A stretch of DNA of 64,000 bases from Amycolatopsis sp. NBRC 101858 (GTDB taxonomy: Bacteria; Actinomycetota; Actinomycetes; Mycobacteriales; Pseudonocardiaceae): positions 1,612,001 to 1,676,000 of the forward strand of contig NZ_BSTD01000002.1 in the NCBI RefSeq assembly GCF_030269325.1. Direction: 5' to 3'. Shown piece by piece: positions 29,301 through 36,822 of the stretch (positions are counted from its first letter, which is position 1; each line of letters starts with the position of its first letter). The position numbers were made by a program, and so were the translations under genes. The notes beneath the pieces were generated by a model. It saw only the letters and a program-made list of their open reading frames with translations. It was not told the origin of the DNA and searched no databases.

Positions 29301-30507
29301 GGCGCTGCGCACCCGCGTGCCGGCGCACATGGTGCCCGCGTGGTTCGTCTTCCTCGATGCCCTGCCGCTCAACGGCAGTGCCAAGGTCGACCGCCGGGCG
29401 CTGCCGCTGCCCGCGGCCGATCGGCCGGACACCGGCACCGACTACGTCGCGCCGGAAACCCCGACCGAGCGGATCCTCGCCGATGTCTGGCGGGAGGTGC
29501 TCGGCGTGGCCGACGTCGGCGCGCACGACGACTTCTACCGCGTCGGCGGCAGCTCGCTGTCCACCGTCCGGGTCGCCGCGCTGGCGACCGCCCGGGGCGT
29601 CCCGCTGACCGTGCGGGACCTCGTCGAGCTGACCACGATCGCGCAGCTGGCCGCCCGGGTCGACGCGGCCGGGCCGGACCGGGAGGTCACCGCGCTGCGG
29701 TCGGAGGTCCGGCTGCGCGACGGCGAAGGCACGCCGCTGTACTGCGTGCACCCCTCGGGCGGCAGCGCCACGTGGTACGTGCCGCTGGCCCGGGCGCTGG
29801 ACCGCGGCCCGGTGCGCGGGTTCCAGGCCCGGGGCCTGCTCGGCGGGGTCGACCCGGTCACCGTGCCCGGCATCGCCGCGAACTACGTCGCCGAGATCCT
29901 CGAGCACGACGAACCCGGCCCGCACGCCGTGCTGGGCTGGTCGCTCGGCGGCAACCTGGTGCTGGAGATGGCTTCCCAGCTGCGGGCGCAGGGCCGGGAC
30001 GTCGACCCGCTGATCCTGATCGAGCCCTACCTGCCCAACCCGGAAGCCGCGCGCCGGCTGGCCCGGCTGGGCCGGGACATGCTCGACGCGCTGCCGCTGC
30101 GCGACCAGGTGCGGGCGATGGCGCCGTCGCCGCGGCGAGACGCCCTGCGAGCCGAGCTGACCGCGTTGCTGCTGGGCGCCGGCATGCGGGCCGACGAGGC
30201 CGAACTGGTCGAGAACGCGCCCATCGAGGTCTGGCACTCGCTGCTGACGGCGATGGCCGACTACCGCGTCCAGCCGTACCCGGGGGCGATCCACCTGGTC
30301 GTCGGCCAGGACGCCGCCGACGCCCCGGACGGCGAGCCCATGCCCGGCCTGGACATGGACTACCGCAGCTACCTCGGCCGCTGGCGCGAGCTGGCCGGCG
30401 GCGGCCTGACCGTGCACGTCGTGCCGGGCAGCCACATGTCGATGCTCACCGAGCCGAACGTCCACGAAGTGGCCTCGCTGCTCGACAAGCTCCGGGAGAC
30501 ACGATGA
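23359..30507 (+). CDS. NRPS, modules 3 and 4 with thioesterase (C-A-T-C-A-T-TE)
   Basis: A 2,382-residue terminal synthetase. C3 has HHIVTDG near 165; A3 has TSGSTGQPKG near 634; T3 has LGGDS near 1028. C4 has an altered catalytic motif CHVAIDG near 1232 (first His replaced, second His kept). A4 has TSGSTGVPKG near 1682; T4 has VGGSS near 2065. The thioesterase (about 2120-2375) has the nucleophile motif GWSLGG near 2195 and a late histidine in GSHMSML. Pockets by eye are A3 D-L-W-T-V-A-M-V-H-K (its NMYGITETTVH block is of the threonine-like subfamily) and A4 D-V-H-T-L-G-C-V-W-K; neither gives a confident substrate. The ATG has AGGAAGGA upstream. The stop overlaps the P450 start (ATGA). The TE would release a linear or cyclic product. 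Confidence 0.93.
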   Translation: MTTSETRSRANLSAAAQRLLAQRLRGAATAATGIPRRDPGGDRAPLSATQQRLYFLDQLEPGSTEYLMPAAWRLRGPLDVPALAAAVDELVARHEQLRVIFPDEKGVPAQKVLPARESCLRVCDGDADTVHELATTPFDLATEPAFRATLVRVAAEEHVLVLAMHHIVTDGWSADVLLRDLRELYRARLAGENARLPRRSIDYLDYAVWQRESADSEAAKADLDHWRRALAGLSPLELPTDHPRPAVRSHAGAVHRVELSEALSSAVAEAGRKADTTPFMTVLAALQATLAFHSGQDDFAVGTIVANRERPETEDLVGFFVNTLVMRAEFGDDPTSAALLARTREQVLDALSHQAVPFERLVDDLVPERDLSRTPLCSVLFSHTGAGSAGFTLGEATGEPFPVHLTEAKFDLALETAEHDGRLRLAWLYRTDLFTAETIARLSDHLVAVLHAFAERPDARLGELDLLTETERRWLLGPEGPGQHGNSGPAARPVLDRFAEQVRLRPDAVAVSGGGAGLTYAELDARADALARRLRAAGIGPLVGISLARSVDLAVAVLGVWRAGAAYLPLDPAHPRGRLEFVVGDAGITAAVTDEAGRAALAGLPVEPIPLDGPAVAGTLPGPRTGDAPAYVMYTSGSTGQPKGVEVTHGNVAWLFDAADRCFDFGENDVWALVHSATFDLSVWELWGALTVGGRTVVLTEDETRDPAAVHAVLRDEGVTVLTQTNAAFSGLRAHLEREGAGFGELALRTVVFAGDAFDAREYRDWFGSGEKRPALVNMYGITETTVHVTHRLITAADPTAATTSPVGRPMYNSRGYVLDARGRLVPPGTVGELYVAGDGVALGYRNRAELTAQRFTTDRFAGDGARMYRSGDLVRVLPDGQLNYVGRADHQVKIRGYRVEPGEVESALRDCPGIADAAVVAQDSRLIGHVVTDGVLDVPAVRTALRTKLPEYMVPALFVAHPALPVTANGKVDRAALLAVRAGAVATPAEHVAPRTATEAALAAVWAEVLGIDRAGLADNFFDLGGDSILALRVIGLARAAGLGLSVADLFRARTLGELAALATEAPGDEPAPVEPFALLDPADRAKLPEGLADAYPLTMLQAGMLHEMLAQPRIGAYHNVTDLKITVADPFDRAAFQAGMDHLVRTHESLRTSIDLVSYREPLQLVHPGAKLTVGYSDLRGLDPAGQRAARRRYADTEFANRFDLTRAPLIRVHLHQLTEHDLRIVITDCHVAIDGWSLTSMIADLVALHGRIARGEALTEPEPAPRYAEYVAAERAATSSEESLAFWRRTLADLAPVRFTRRGAADGAVLYEVRRSFAGLAEDIGALATRAGVPRRTVLLAAFHHTMGLFAERDGQTRGHAVGLTTNGRPERAGADRMRGLFVNTIPFGITGEPATWLELIRTVFAAEQDLMPHRLVPLARIARLRPGAPNLLDTVFNYVNFHQLAPENWEEAEEFARTMFPLYANMSVDGFSVDVDPEYLDPATADQLADLIRELVERMVADPGGPVTRPALAGAARERALGPWAHGPVAGNPPALFPEIVHEHAVRTPDAVAVAHDGTEVTYAELDARSDALAGRLAALGVGPEVVVGICTRRGPDQIRAALAVLKAGGAFLPLDPTYPAERLAFMAADSGMRTLLTQSDVDGTVPFTGTTLFLDEPDEGPVGTCARPASDHPAYVLYTSGSTGVPKGVVVPHRGLVNLVHAQREVFATGPDERILQLASFNFDVSIHEIVLALANGARLCTAPAEALRAGPDLARTIRDLGITTATIVPTALTTLAGEELPGVRTLLTGGEAPTEQLVEAWSPGRRFYNCFGPTEATVWTHIARCAPGDGRPVMGLPFRNTESYVLDEHFQPVPVGVPGELYLGGAGLARGYLGRPGLTAASFVPHPYGAPGERLFRTGDLARQRADGAVEWLGRRDSQVKLRGFRIELGEIEHALRALPEVRQAVVLLRDDLPGEPALVAYAVGENLDAESLRRALRTRVPAHMVPAWFVFLDALPLNGSAKVDRRALPLPAADRPDTGTDYVAPETPTERILADVWREVLGVADVGAHDDFYRVGGSSLSTVRVAALATARGVPLTVRDLVELTTIAQLAARVDAAGPDREVTALRSEVRLRDGEGTPLYCVHPSGGSATWYVPLARALDRGPVRGFQARGLLGGVDPVTVPGIAANYVAEILEHDEPGPHAVLGWSLGGNLVLEMASQLRAQGRDVDPLILIEPYLPNPEAARRLARLGRDMLDALPLRDQVRAMAPSPRRDALRAELTALLLGAGMRADEAELVENAPIEVWHSLLTAMADYRVQPYPGAIHLVVGQDAADAPDGEPMPGLDMDYRSYLGRWRELAGGGLTVHVVPGSHMSMLTEPNVHEVASLLDKLRETR

Positions 30508-31727
30508 CCAGCACGCTCACCTTCACCGAGCGGTACCTCCTGGAACCCGGGATCAACGCCGACCCCTACGGCTACCTCGCCGCGCTGCGCGAGCACGACC
30601 CGGTGCACTGGAGCCCGATGCACCGTGCGTGGCTGATCACCGGGCACGCGCCGCTGACCCGCTGCCTGCGCGAACCCGCGATCACCGCCGACCGGGTGCG
30701 GCCGCTGATGGACGCCGTCCCGGCCGGTGCGCGCGACGACGCCGAACGCGCGTTCGCGATCCTGTCCCGCTGGATGGTGTTCACCGACCCGCCCGCGCAC
30801 CGGCGGCTGCGCAAGGTGTTCCAGGAGCAGTTCTCCGCCCGCGTGGTCGGCCGGTACGGGGACATGGTGGCCCGCGCGACCCGGGCGCTGCTGGCCCGCC
30901 GCGCCGAGCCCGGCCGGGTCGGCGACCTCCTGGCCGACGTCGCGAAACCGTTGCCCGCCTTGGTGTTCGCCCGCTGGCTGGGCGTGCCGCAGCGGGACGG
31001 CGCGTCGTTCTGGTATTGGAACGCCCGGGTCGGCGACCTCGTCCTCGGGGCGGCGCAGGAGGAGCGCGAGTACCGGACGTCGTTGCAGTCGCTGGTCAAC
31101 CTGGACGACTACCTGGCCGAGCTGGTCCGGGCCCGGCGCGCCGAGCCCGCGGACGACCTGATCAGCTCGGTGCTCGCGGGGGGCGAGATCGGGAAGTCGG
31201 TCAGCGAGGAGGAGTTCGTCGGGATGCTCACCCAGCTGGCCTTCGCCGGCGGGGAAACGACGAGCAACCTGATCGCCAACGGCGTCCGCGCGTTGCTGCA
31301 GCACCCCGGGGAACTGGCCGCGGTGCGCTCGGAGCCGGACCTGCTGCCGGCGAGCGTCGAGGAGGCGCTGCGGTTCGACGGACCGTCCAAGATGTCCATC
31401 CGGGCCGCCGCCCGCGACTTCGACCTCGACGGCCACGACGTCCACGCGGGCGACCGGATCTTCCTGGTCACCGCGGCGGCCAACCGCGACCCGGCCCGGT
31501 TCCCCGAACCCGAGCGGTTTTCGGTGCACCGCGCGGATTCGACGCACCTGGGCTTCGGGCACGGCGCGCACTTCTGCATCGGGGCCGCCCTCGCCCGGCT
31601 GGTGGCCCGAGCCGTGCTGGAGGTGCTCGTGCACGACTACCCCGGGCTGGCACTGGCCGGGGAAGACCACGAATGGCAGCTGTCACTGCTCAACCGCAGC
31701 CTGACGGCGTTGCCGGTGCGGTACTGA
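30504..31727 (+). CDS. Cytochrome P450 of the NRPS cluster
   Basis: A 407-residue soluble bacterial P450. I-helix oxygen-binding motif AFAGGETTSN near residue 250; ExxR as EEALR near 288; heme-thiolate loop FGHGAHFCIGAALAR near 350-365 with the cysteine ligand. The ATG overlaps the NRPS2 stop by four bases, so it is co-translated with the terminal NRPS and very likely hydroxylates, epoxidises or cross-links the peptide or a carrier-bound residue. No ferredoxin is encoded nearby, so electrons must come from elsewhere in the genome. Confidence 0.92.
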   Translation: MTSTLTFTERYLLEPGINADPYGYLAALREHDPVHWSPMHRAWLITGHAPLTRCLREPAITADRVRPLMDAVPAGARDDAERAFAILSRWMVFTDPPAHRRLRKVFQEQFSARVVGRYGDMVARATRALLARRAEPGRVGDLLADVAKPLPALVFARWLGVPQRDGASFWYWNARVGDLVLGAAQEEREYRTSLQSLVNLDDYLAELVRARRAEPADDLISSVLAGGEIGKSVSEEEFVGMLTQLAFAGGETTSNLIANGVRALLQHPGELAAVRSEPDLLPASVEEALRFDGPSKMSIRAAARDFDLDGHDVHAGDRIFLVTAAANRDPARFPEPERFSVHRADSTHLGFGHGAHFCIGAALARLVARAVLEVLVHDYPGLALAGEDHEWQLSLLNRSLTALPVRY

Positions 31728-31739
31728 AAGGAGGCCGCC

Positions 31740-32978
31740 GTGCCGAAGACGGTGAGCCGGGCGGGGACGCGGCTGTGGGCTCCGGCCCGGCTGCCCTCGT
31801 TCCGGCTGCTCTGGCTGGGCCAGTCGCTGTCGTTGCTGGGCGACGGGTTCAGCTACGTCGCGTTCTCCTGGATCACGTTGAGCCTGACCGGCTCGACGCT
31901 CGCACTCGGGTGGGTGCTGGCGCTGCAGGCCATCCCCCGCGCCCTGCTGACGCTGGTCGGCGGCTCGCTGGCGGACAAGTGGTCGCCACGCCGGATCATG
32001 GTCCTCTCCAGCTGGGCCCGGACCGCGGTGATGGCGTCGGTCGGCGTGACCGGGCTGACCGGCACGCTGAGCATCGGGCTGCTCTGCGTCGCGGCGGCGG
32101 CGTTCGGCGCGGTGGACGCGTTCTTCCAGCCGGCCCGCATGACCATCCTGCCCTCGGTGGTGGACAAGGAAACCCTGGCGCCCGCCAACGCCCTGCTCGG
32201 CACGGGCGCGCGGATCGCCGCCATGGTCGGCCCGGCCCTGGGCGGCGTGGTCGTGGCCGTGTCCGACGCCGACGTCGCCTTCCTCGTCGACGCGGTCTGT
32301 TTCGCCCTGTGCGGGCTGTGCGTCGTGGGCGTGCGCATCCGCCACGACCACACCCCGGCGAAGACCGCCGAACCCGACGGCATGCTCGTCCGCATCCGCG
32401 CCGGGCTGCGGTACGCGTGGGCCGACCCGCGCCTGCGCACGATCCTCGCCATCGACGCGGCCGTGACGTTCTGCTACGCGGGCGCGTTCACCGTCGGTTT
32501 CGCCGACCTGGCCCGTTTCGAACTGGACGGCGGCCCGGCCACGCTGGGCTTCCTCAACGGCGCCTTGGCCGCCGGGGCCGTCCTGGGTGGCCTGACCGGC
32601 GGCCTGGTCGACGGCCGGCCCCGGATCGGGCTGTTGATCGCCGGGCTGGCGGGCTGGCTGGCCGTGGGCACGGCGGTGCTCGGCGTGCTGCACAACACCG
32701 TGGCCGCGGTCGCGACGGTGCTCGCGATGGGCTTTGCCATCGGGTTCCAAGGCGTCTTCGGCCTCAGCTGGATCCAGCGCACCATCGACGAATCGGTGCT
32801 GAGCCGCGTGCTCTCGCTCGACATGGTGGTGGGCTACGCCGTCGCGCCGGTCTCGCTCGTCCTCTGCGGCGCGCTGGCCCGCGTCCACACCGCGCTGATG
32901 TTCGGCGGCACGGCGGTGGTCCTCGCCGTCACCGCGCTCGGTGTCCTCGCTTCGGCGCGGGTACGCGCGGCGCGCTGA
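31740..32978 (+). CDS. MFS exporter, EntS-like
   Basis: A 412-residue, 12-helix major facilitator with the intracellular loop motif GGSLADKWSPRR between helices 2 and 3, and homology pattern of the enterobactin-exporter/macrolide-efflux MFS branch (FRLLWLGQSLSLLGDGFSYV at the start). The GTG start has a near-perfect AAAGGAGG ribosome-binding site. As the last gene of the NRPS operon it probably exports the product and gives self-resistance. A strong bidirectional terminator begins at its stop codon. Confidence 0.88.
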   Translation: MPKTVSRAGTRLWAPARLPSFRLLWLGQSLSLLGDGFSYVAFSWITLSLTGSTLALGWVLALQAIPRALLTLVGGSLADKWSPRRIMVLSSWARTAVMASVGVTGLTGTLSIGLLCVAAAAFGAVDAFFQPARMTILPSVVDKETLAPANALLGTGARIAAMVGPALGGVVVAVSDADVAFLVDAVCFALCGLCVVGVRIRHDHTPAKTAEPDGMLVRIRAGLRYAWADPRLRTILAIDAAVTFCYAGAFTVGFADLARFELDGGPATLGFLNGALAAGAVLGGLTGGLVDGRPRIGLLIAGLAGWLAVGTAVLGVLHNTVAAVATVLAMGFAIGFQGVFGLSWIQRTIDESVLSRVLSLDMVVGYAVAPVSLVLCGALARVHTALMFGGTAVVLAVTALGVLASARVRAAR

Positions 32979-33008
32979 AAGGGGCCGGTGTTTCCCACCG
33001 GCCCCTTT
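32978..33008. terminator. Strong bidirectional terminator between convergent operons
   Basis: AAAGGGGCCGGTG and CACCGGCCCCTTT form a perfect 13-bp stem around a 5-base loop, flanked by A- and T-tracts so that it can act on both the MFS (plus) and methyltransferase (minus) transcripts. Confidence 0.88.
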
Positions 33009-33017
33009 ACCGTCTGT

Positions 33018-34124
33018 TCAGGACAGTCCGAACGTGACGGCCTCCTGGAGCACCGGGTGGGCGGCGGTGCGCCGGAACTGCACGAGCTGGTTGTAGAAGC
33101 CGTCCACCGCCACGGTGTCGCTCTCGAGCAGCGCCCGCAACTCGGCCAGCCGCGGCTCCGCGTCGTCGCCGCCGACCTCCTGGCGCAGCAGGTCGAGCAC
33201 GCCGTCCACGCTGTCGAACACCGGATCGACGTACGCGCCCACCGCGCACCCGTGCTCGGCCAGCCGGGCCGCGATCGCGTCCAGCTGGTAGGTCCGGCCC
33301 GCGTGCCCGGCCGAGCGCCAGGTCGCCACGACCCCGCGCGCGGCGTCGGCCAAGTGCGGCGGCAGGTCGGCCAGCAGCGGCCACAGCAGGCAGTTGCCGA
33401 TCTCGGCCACGGTGGACGGACGACGCGCCGGGTCGAGCGCGGGCGCGTAGGGCAGGTTGGCCACCACGAAGTCGAACCGCTCCCCGGGCTCCAGCGCGGC
33501 GAGCAGGTCGGAGCGGCGGAACCGGACCCGGTCGGTGAGCCCGTTGAGCACGGCGTTGGCGCGCGCGATCGTGACGGCGGACTCGGTCAGCTCCAGGCCG
33601 ACGACCTCCCGCGCACCGCGCGCGGCGCACAGCAGGGCCTGGACCCCGGTGCCCGAGCAGACGTCGAGCACCCGGCAGCCGGCCAGCGACGCGGGCAGCG
33701 CGGCGGCCACGAACGACGTCGAGAAGTCGAACACGGCCTTCGGCGACCGCACGGCGGTCGGGTACCCGGCGGGAACGCCGGTGATCAGCAGCATCCGCTG
33801 GGCGGGCACCACGAGCAGGTCGGCGGAGCGCCAGCCATCCGGTACCCGCTCGACCAGCTCACCGGTGTGCAGCGCCTCGGCCACCTCGGCCGGGAACGCC
33901 TGCCGGAACGCCGGGTCGTCGACGGTCTCGCCGAGCCGGAACAGCCGGAACAGCGTGCGCTGCGCCGGGGCCAGCCGGCCCACGATCCGGCGCAGCGCCT
34001 CGAACTTCGGGAACCCGGTCGCGCTCGGCCGCAGCTCCAGGGACATCCGGTGGTCCAGCAGCGGGTACATCGACCGGTCGAAGTGATCGCGGACGACGGC
34101 CAGGGCCGCGGTGTCGATCCGCAT
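33018..34124 (-). CDS. SAM-dependent methyltransferase with NLPY motif, HemK/PrmC-like
   Basis: A 368-residue class I methyltransferase. Motif I is LDVCSGTGVQALLCAARGA near residue 168, followed by acidic strand VVGLEL. The motif IV loop FDFVVANLPYAP near 230 is a variant of the (N/D)PPY motif used by enzymes that methylate planar nitrogen (glutamine, asparagine, adenine). The N-terminal 150 residues form a substrate-recognition domain that was not assigned. It lies 4 bases downstream of mbtH in a minus-strand pair inside the cluster, so N-methylation of the peptide or its starter is the likely role. The motif could also serve a protein substrate. Confidence 0.78.
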   Translation of the reverse strand: MRIDTAALAVVRDHFDRSMYPLLDHRMSLELRPSATGFPKFEALRRIVGRLAPAQRTLFRLFRLGETVDDPAFRQAFPAEVAEALHTGELVERVPDGWRSADLLVVPAQRMLLITGVPAGYPTAVRSPKAVFDFSTSFVAAALPASLAGCRVLDVCSGTGVQALLCAARGAREVVGLELTESAVTIARANAVLNGLTDRVRFRRSDLLAALEPGERFDFVVANLPYAPALDPARRPSTVAEIGNCLLWPLLADLPPHLADAARGVVATWRSAGHAGRTYQLDAIAARLAEHGCAVGAYVDPVFDSVDGVLDLLRQEVGGDDAEPRLAELRALLESDTVAVDGFYNQLVQFRRTAAHPVLQEAVTFGLS

Positions 34125-34128
34125 CGGC

Positions 34129-34359
34129 TCAGCCGGCCGTGTCCATTGCCCGGCCGCGGCCGGCCGTGTCCATCGCCCGGCGCAGGCTCAGCGGACGCAT
34201 GTCCACCCACACCTCGTCGATGTGCGCGAGGCACTCCGGCCGGGTCCCGGTGAACCCCTCGGCGTGCCAGCCGCGGGGTACGACCTGTTCGGCGGCCCAG
34301 ATCGAGTACTGCTCCTCGTCGTTGCGCACGACGCGGTAGGTGCGATCGGTGTCCTCCAC
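34129..34359 (-). CDS. MbtH-like NRPS chaperone
   Basis: A 76-residue MbtH protein with the family core NDEEQYSIW, GWHAEGFTG and CLAHIDEVWVDMRP. MbtH proteins bind and activate adenylation domains. It is transcribed opposite to the NRPS genes, with the methyltransferase 4 bases downstream. The C-terminal tail is odd: RAMDTAG occurs twice in tandem (RAMDTAGRGRAMDTAG), caused by a recent duplication of about 27 bases visible in the DNA near 34130-34180. Sited between both biosynthetic operons, it may serve the four NRPS A domains and perhaps the free-standing A protein. Confidence 0.95.
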   Translation of the reverse strand: MEDTDRTYRVVRNDEEQYSIWAAEQVVPRGWHAEGFTGTRPECLAHIDEVWVDMRPLSLRRAMDTAGRGRAMDTAG

Positions 34360-34426
34360 GGCGGTCCCTTTCGTCGTCGGTCACACGGACCTCCGACGCT
34401 GCCCGCCGCGCCCGGGTGCGGACCAG

Positions 34427-34477
34427 GGACAAACCTGCAACGGCGGCCGCGATCCGGCACTGCCGCCGATTCCCTGG
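34427..34477 (+). promoter_or_regulatory. Shared upstream element, copy before the lanB operon
   Basis: TGCCGCCGATTCCCTGG at 34461-34477 matches the element before the NRPS operon (17203-17219) at 16 of 17 positions, with weaker similarity through the preceding 30 bases. It ends 50 bases before the first lanB-like ATG in the 168-bp gap between the divergent mbtH and lanB genes. Confidence 0.5.
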
Positions 34478-34527
34478 AGCCGGCTCCCCGGCGGCGGCAC
34501 CGTGAGGAGGGAACGAGGAGGTGCCTG

Positions 34528-36822
34528 ATGGCGGAAGACCTGCTGCTGCCCGGCGGCGAATGGCGGTTGTGGCCCCAGTTCGCCCTGCGCGGCCCGGGAT
34601 TCCCCGCCGCCGGGGTGCTCGCGCTGGCCCCGCCCGGCCTCGCGGAGGAGGCGGACAAGTTCGACGACGGCGCCGCGTTGTCCGGTCCGGAGTGGACGGA
34701 GTTCACCGGCCGGTTCGCCACCGCCGCCGCCGAGTCGACCCGCGCGCTGCAGGGGTTCGCCGCGAGCCCGGCGTTCCGCACGGCCGTCGCCTGGCAGAAC
34801 CCGGCCGTCCTGGGCCGCGGGGTCGGCCTGTTCCTCGGCTGGGACGTGGCCGCCGAGGGCCGCACCAGCAAACGCCGGGAGCGTGAGGAACTGGTCGCGC
34901 ACTACTGGCAGCGGTTCTGCGTCAAGAACGACACCATCGGCTTCTTCGGCCCGGTCGGCTGGGGCCGGTGGGACCCCGCCCGGAAAGGGCTGGCCGTCGA
35001 CCCCGGTACGGGTCTGGTCTGCGCCACCGAAGTCTTCTTCGCCAGCTGGGCGATCGACGCCCTCGCCCGGACCGTCGACGCGGATCCCGCGGTGCGACCG
35101 TGGGTCCCGCCGCGCCGCGTGCCGTTCGTCCGCCCGGACGGCGAGTTCGTCCGGGTGCCCGGGCGGCCACCGCAGGAAGCCACCGCGCGGGAGCGCGAGC
35201 TGCTGCGGCTGTGCGACGGAACCCGGGACCTGGCCGCCCTCACCGCGGCGGTGTCCGCCCCCGCCGCGGAAGTACGGGCCACGCTGGAGACGATGGTGAC
35301 CCGGCGCTGGCTCGTCTGGCGCCTCGAAGTCCCGCTCGACGCCCACCCGGAGCGGTACCTGCGCACGGCGCTGGCCCGGATCGGCGACGAACCCGCCCGC
35401 GATCGCGCGCTGACCATGCTCGGCTCGTTGGAACGGGCCCGGGACCGCGTCGCCGCGGCCGGGCTGGACGCCGACGAGCTGTCCGCGGCCATGACGGCCC
35501 TCGAAACCGAGTTCGCGGCGCTGACCCAGGTCGCGGCGCAGCGCGCCAAGAGTGCCCGCACGGCGCCGGGCCGGGCGCTCGTCTACGCCGACTGCCGGCG
35601 GTCGGCCACAGCCGATGTCGGCACCGCGGTCCTGGACGAACTGGCCCCGCTGAGCCTGTGCCTGACCGCGGCGCGCTGGATGACCGGGCAGTTCGCCGAA
35701 GCGGCCGACGCCCGGCTCCACCAGGCGTACGAACGGATCCGGGCCCGGCAGGGCTCGGCCGACCTGGGCTCGCTGTGGCTGGAGTGCCTGCCCGCCCCCT
35801 ACGGCGAGTCGGTCGCCGACATCACCGGGATCCAGGCCGAGCTGCGCCGTCGCTGGGCCGGCGTCCTCGACCTGCCCGGCGACGCCCGCCGCGTCCACCG
35901 CACCAGCGCCGAGCTCGCCGAGCGCGTGCGCACGGCGTTCCCCCGCGGCGAGAAGAGCTGGTCACTGTCCCGCTACGCGAGCCCCGATCTGCTCGTCGTC
36001 GCCGACGACGCGGACGCGGTCGAGCGCGGCGAGTTCGACCTGGTGCTCGGCGAGCTGCACGTGGCCATGAACACCGTGGGCCACTCGCTGTTCGTCCGGC
36101 AGCACCCCGACCCGGCGCGGCTGCACGCCGAGAACGCCCGCGACTACCCCGGGCCACGGCTGATCCCGATGCTGCCCAAGGCCGCCCCGCCGCGGATCTC
36201 CGCCCGCGGCCAGCACGCCCTGGTCCGGCCGGAGGACTACCACGTCGCCCTGGTCGACTACACCGGCGACCCGCACCGGCCGCGCACGGTGGCGGGCGCC
36301 GACGTCGCCGTCGAGGACCGCGACGGCCGGCTGGTGGCCGTCGTGCCCGACGGCACCGAGTTCGACGCCCTCGACGGCTTCTGCAGCGCCCTGACCAACC
36401 GCGTGATCGACCGCTTCGCCCTCGTCCCGGACGGCCCGCACACCCCGCGCATCACGATCGACCGGCTGATCGTCGCCCGCGAGACGTGGCGTCGCCCGGC
36501 CGCCGACCTGGAGTTCGCCACCGACACCGACGAGGCCCGCCGCTTCGTCCGCGCCCGCCAGTGGCGCAACGAACTCGAACTCCCCCGGTTCGTGTTCGTG
36601 GTGTCCCCCACCGAACCCCGGCCGTTCTACGTCGACTTCGACAGCCCGGTCTACGTCAACATCCTCGCCAAAGCAGTCCGCCGCCTGGCCCGCAAGGACC
36701 CCTCGGGACGCCTGACCATCACGGAGATGCTGCCCACCCCGGACCGCACCTGGCTCACCGACGACCAGGGCGCGACCTACACCGCCGAGCTGCGGCTCAT
36801 CGTCGTGGACGGTGCGCGGTGA
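34528..36822 (+). CDS. Stand-alone LanB glutamylation-domain protein 1 (lantibiotic dehydratase N-terminal family)
   Basis: A 764-residue protein of the size of the LanB tRNA-dependent glutamylation domain alone. The family signature KNDTIGFFGPVGW is at about residues 133-145. The closing block LPRFVFVVSPTEPRPFYVDF followed by DSPVYV lies near 685-710, as in the end of Lant_dehydr_N domains. No SpaB_C/elimination domain follows. In lanthipeptide synthesis the domain moves glutamate from glutamyl-tRNA to Ser/Thr; in PEARLs related domains add amino acids to a peptide C-terminus. Here no precursor-peptide gene is visible, and the gene instead heads an operon with adenylation, PLP and carrier proteins. 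GAGGAGG precedes the ATG and the stop overlaps the next start (GTGA). Function on a carrier-bound substrate is inference. Confidence 0.82.
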   Translation: MAEDLLLPGGEWRLWPQFALRGPGFPAAGVLALAPPGLAEEADKFDDGAALSGPEWTEFTGRFATAAAESTRALQGFAASPAFRTAVAWQNPAVLGRGVGLFLGWDVAAEGRTSKRREREELVAHYWQRFCVKNDTIGFFGPVGWGRWDPARKGLAVDPGTGLVCATEVFFASWAIDALARTVDADPAVRPWVPPRRVPFVRPDGEFVRVPGRPPQEATARERELLRLCDGTRDLAALTAAVSAPAAEVRATLETMVTRRWLVWRLEVPLDAHPERYLRTALARIGDEPARDRALTMLGSLERARDRVAAAGLDADELSAAMTALETEFAALTQVAAQRAKSARTAPGRALVYADCRRSATADVGTAVLDELAPLSLCLTAARWMTGQFAEAADARLHQAYERIRARQGSADLGSLWLECLPAPYGESVADITGIQAELRRRWAGVLDLPGDARRVHRTSAELAERVRTAFPRGEKSWSLSRYASPDLLVVADDADAVERGEFDLVLGELHVAMNTVGHSLFVRQHPDPARLHAENARDYPGPRLIPMLPKAAPPRISARGQHALVRPEDYHVALVDYTGDPHRPRTVAGADVAVEDRDGRLVAVVPDGTEFDALDGFCSALTNRVIDRFALVPDGPHTPRITIDRLIVARETWRRPAADLEFATDTDEARRFVRARQWRNELELPRFVFVVSPTEPRPFYVDFDSPVYVNILAKAVRRLARKDPSGRLTITEMLPTPDRTWLTDDQGATYTAELRLIVVDGAR
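36529..36734 (+). repeat. lanB 3' homology block, copy 1 (206 bp)
   Basis: Aligns without gaps to 41382-41587, with 7 differences counted by eye in 206 bases. Neighbouring parts of the two paralogues are far more diverged. Likely recent gene conversion. Confidence 0.8.
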
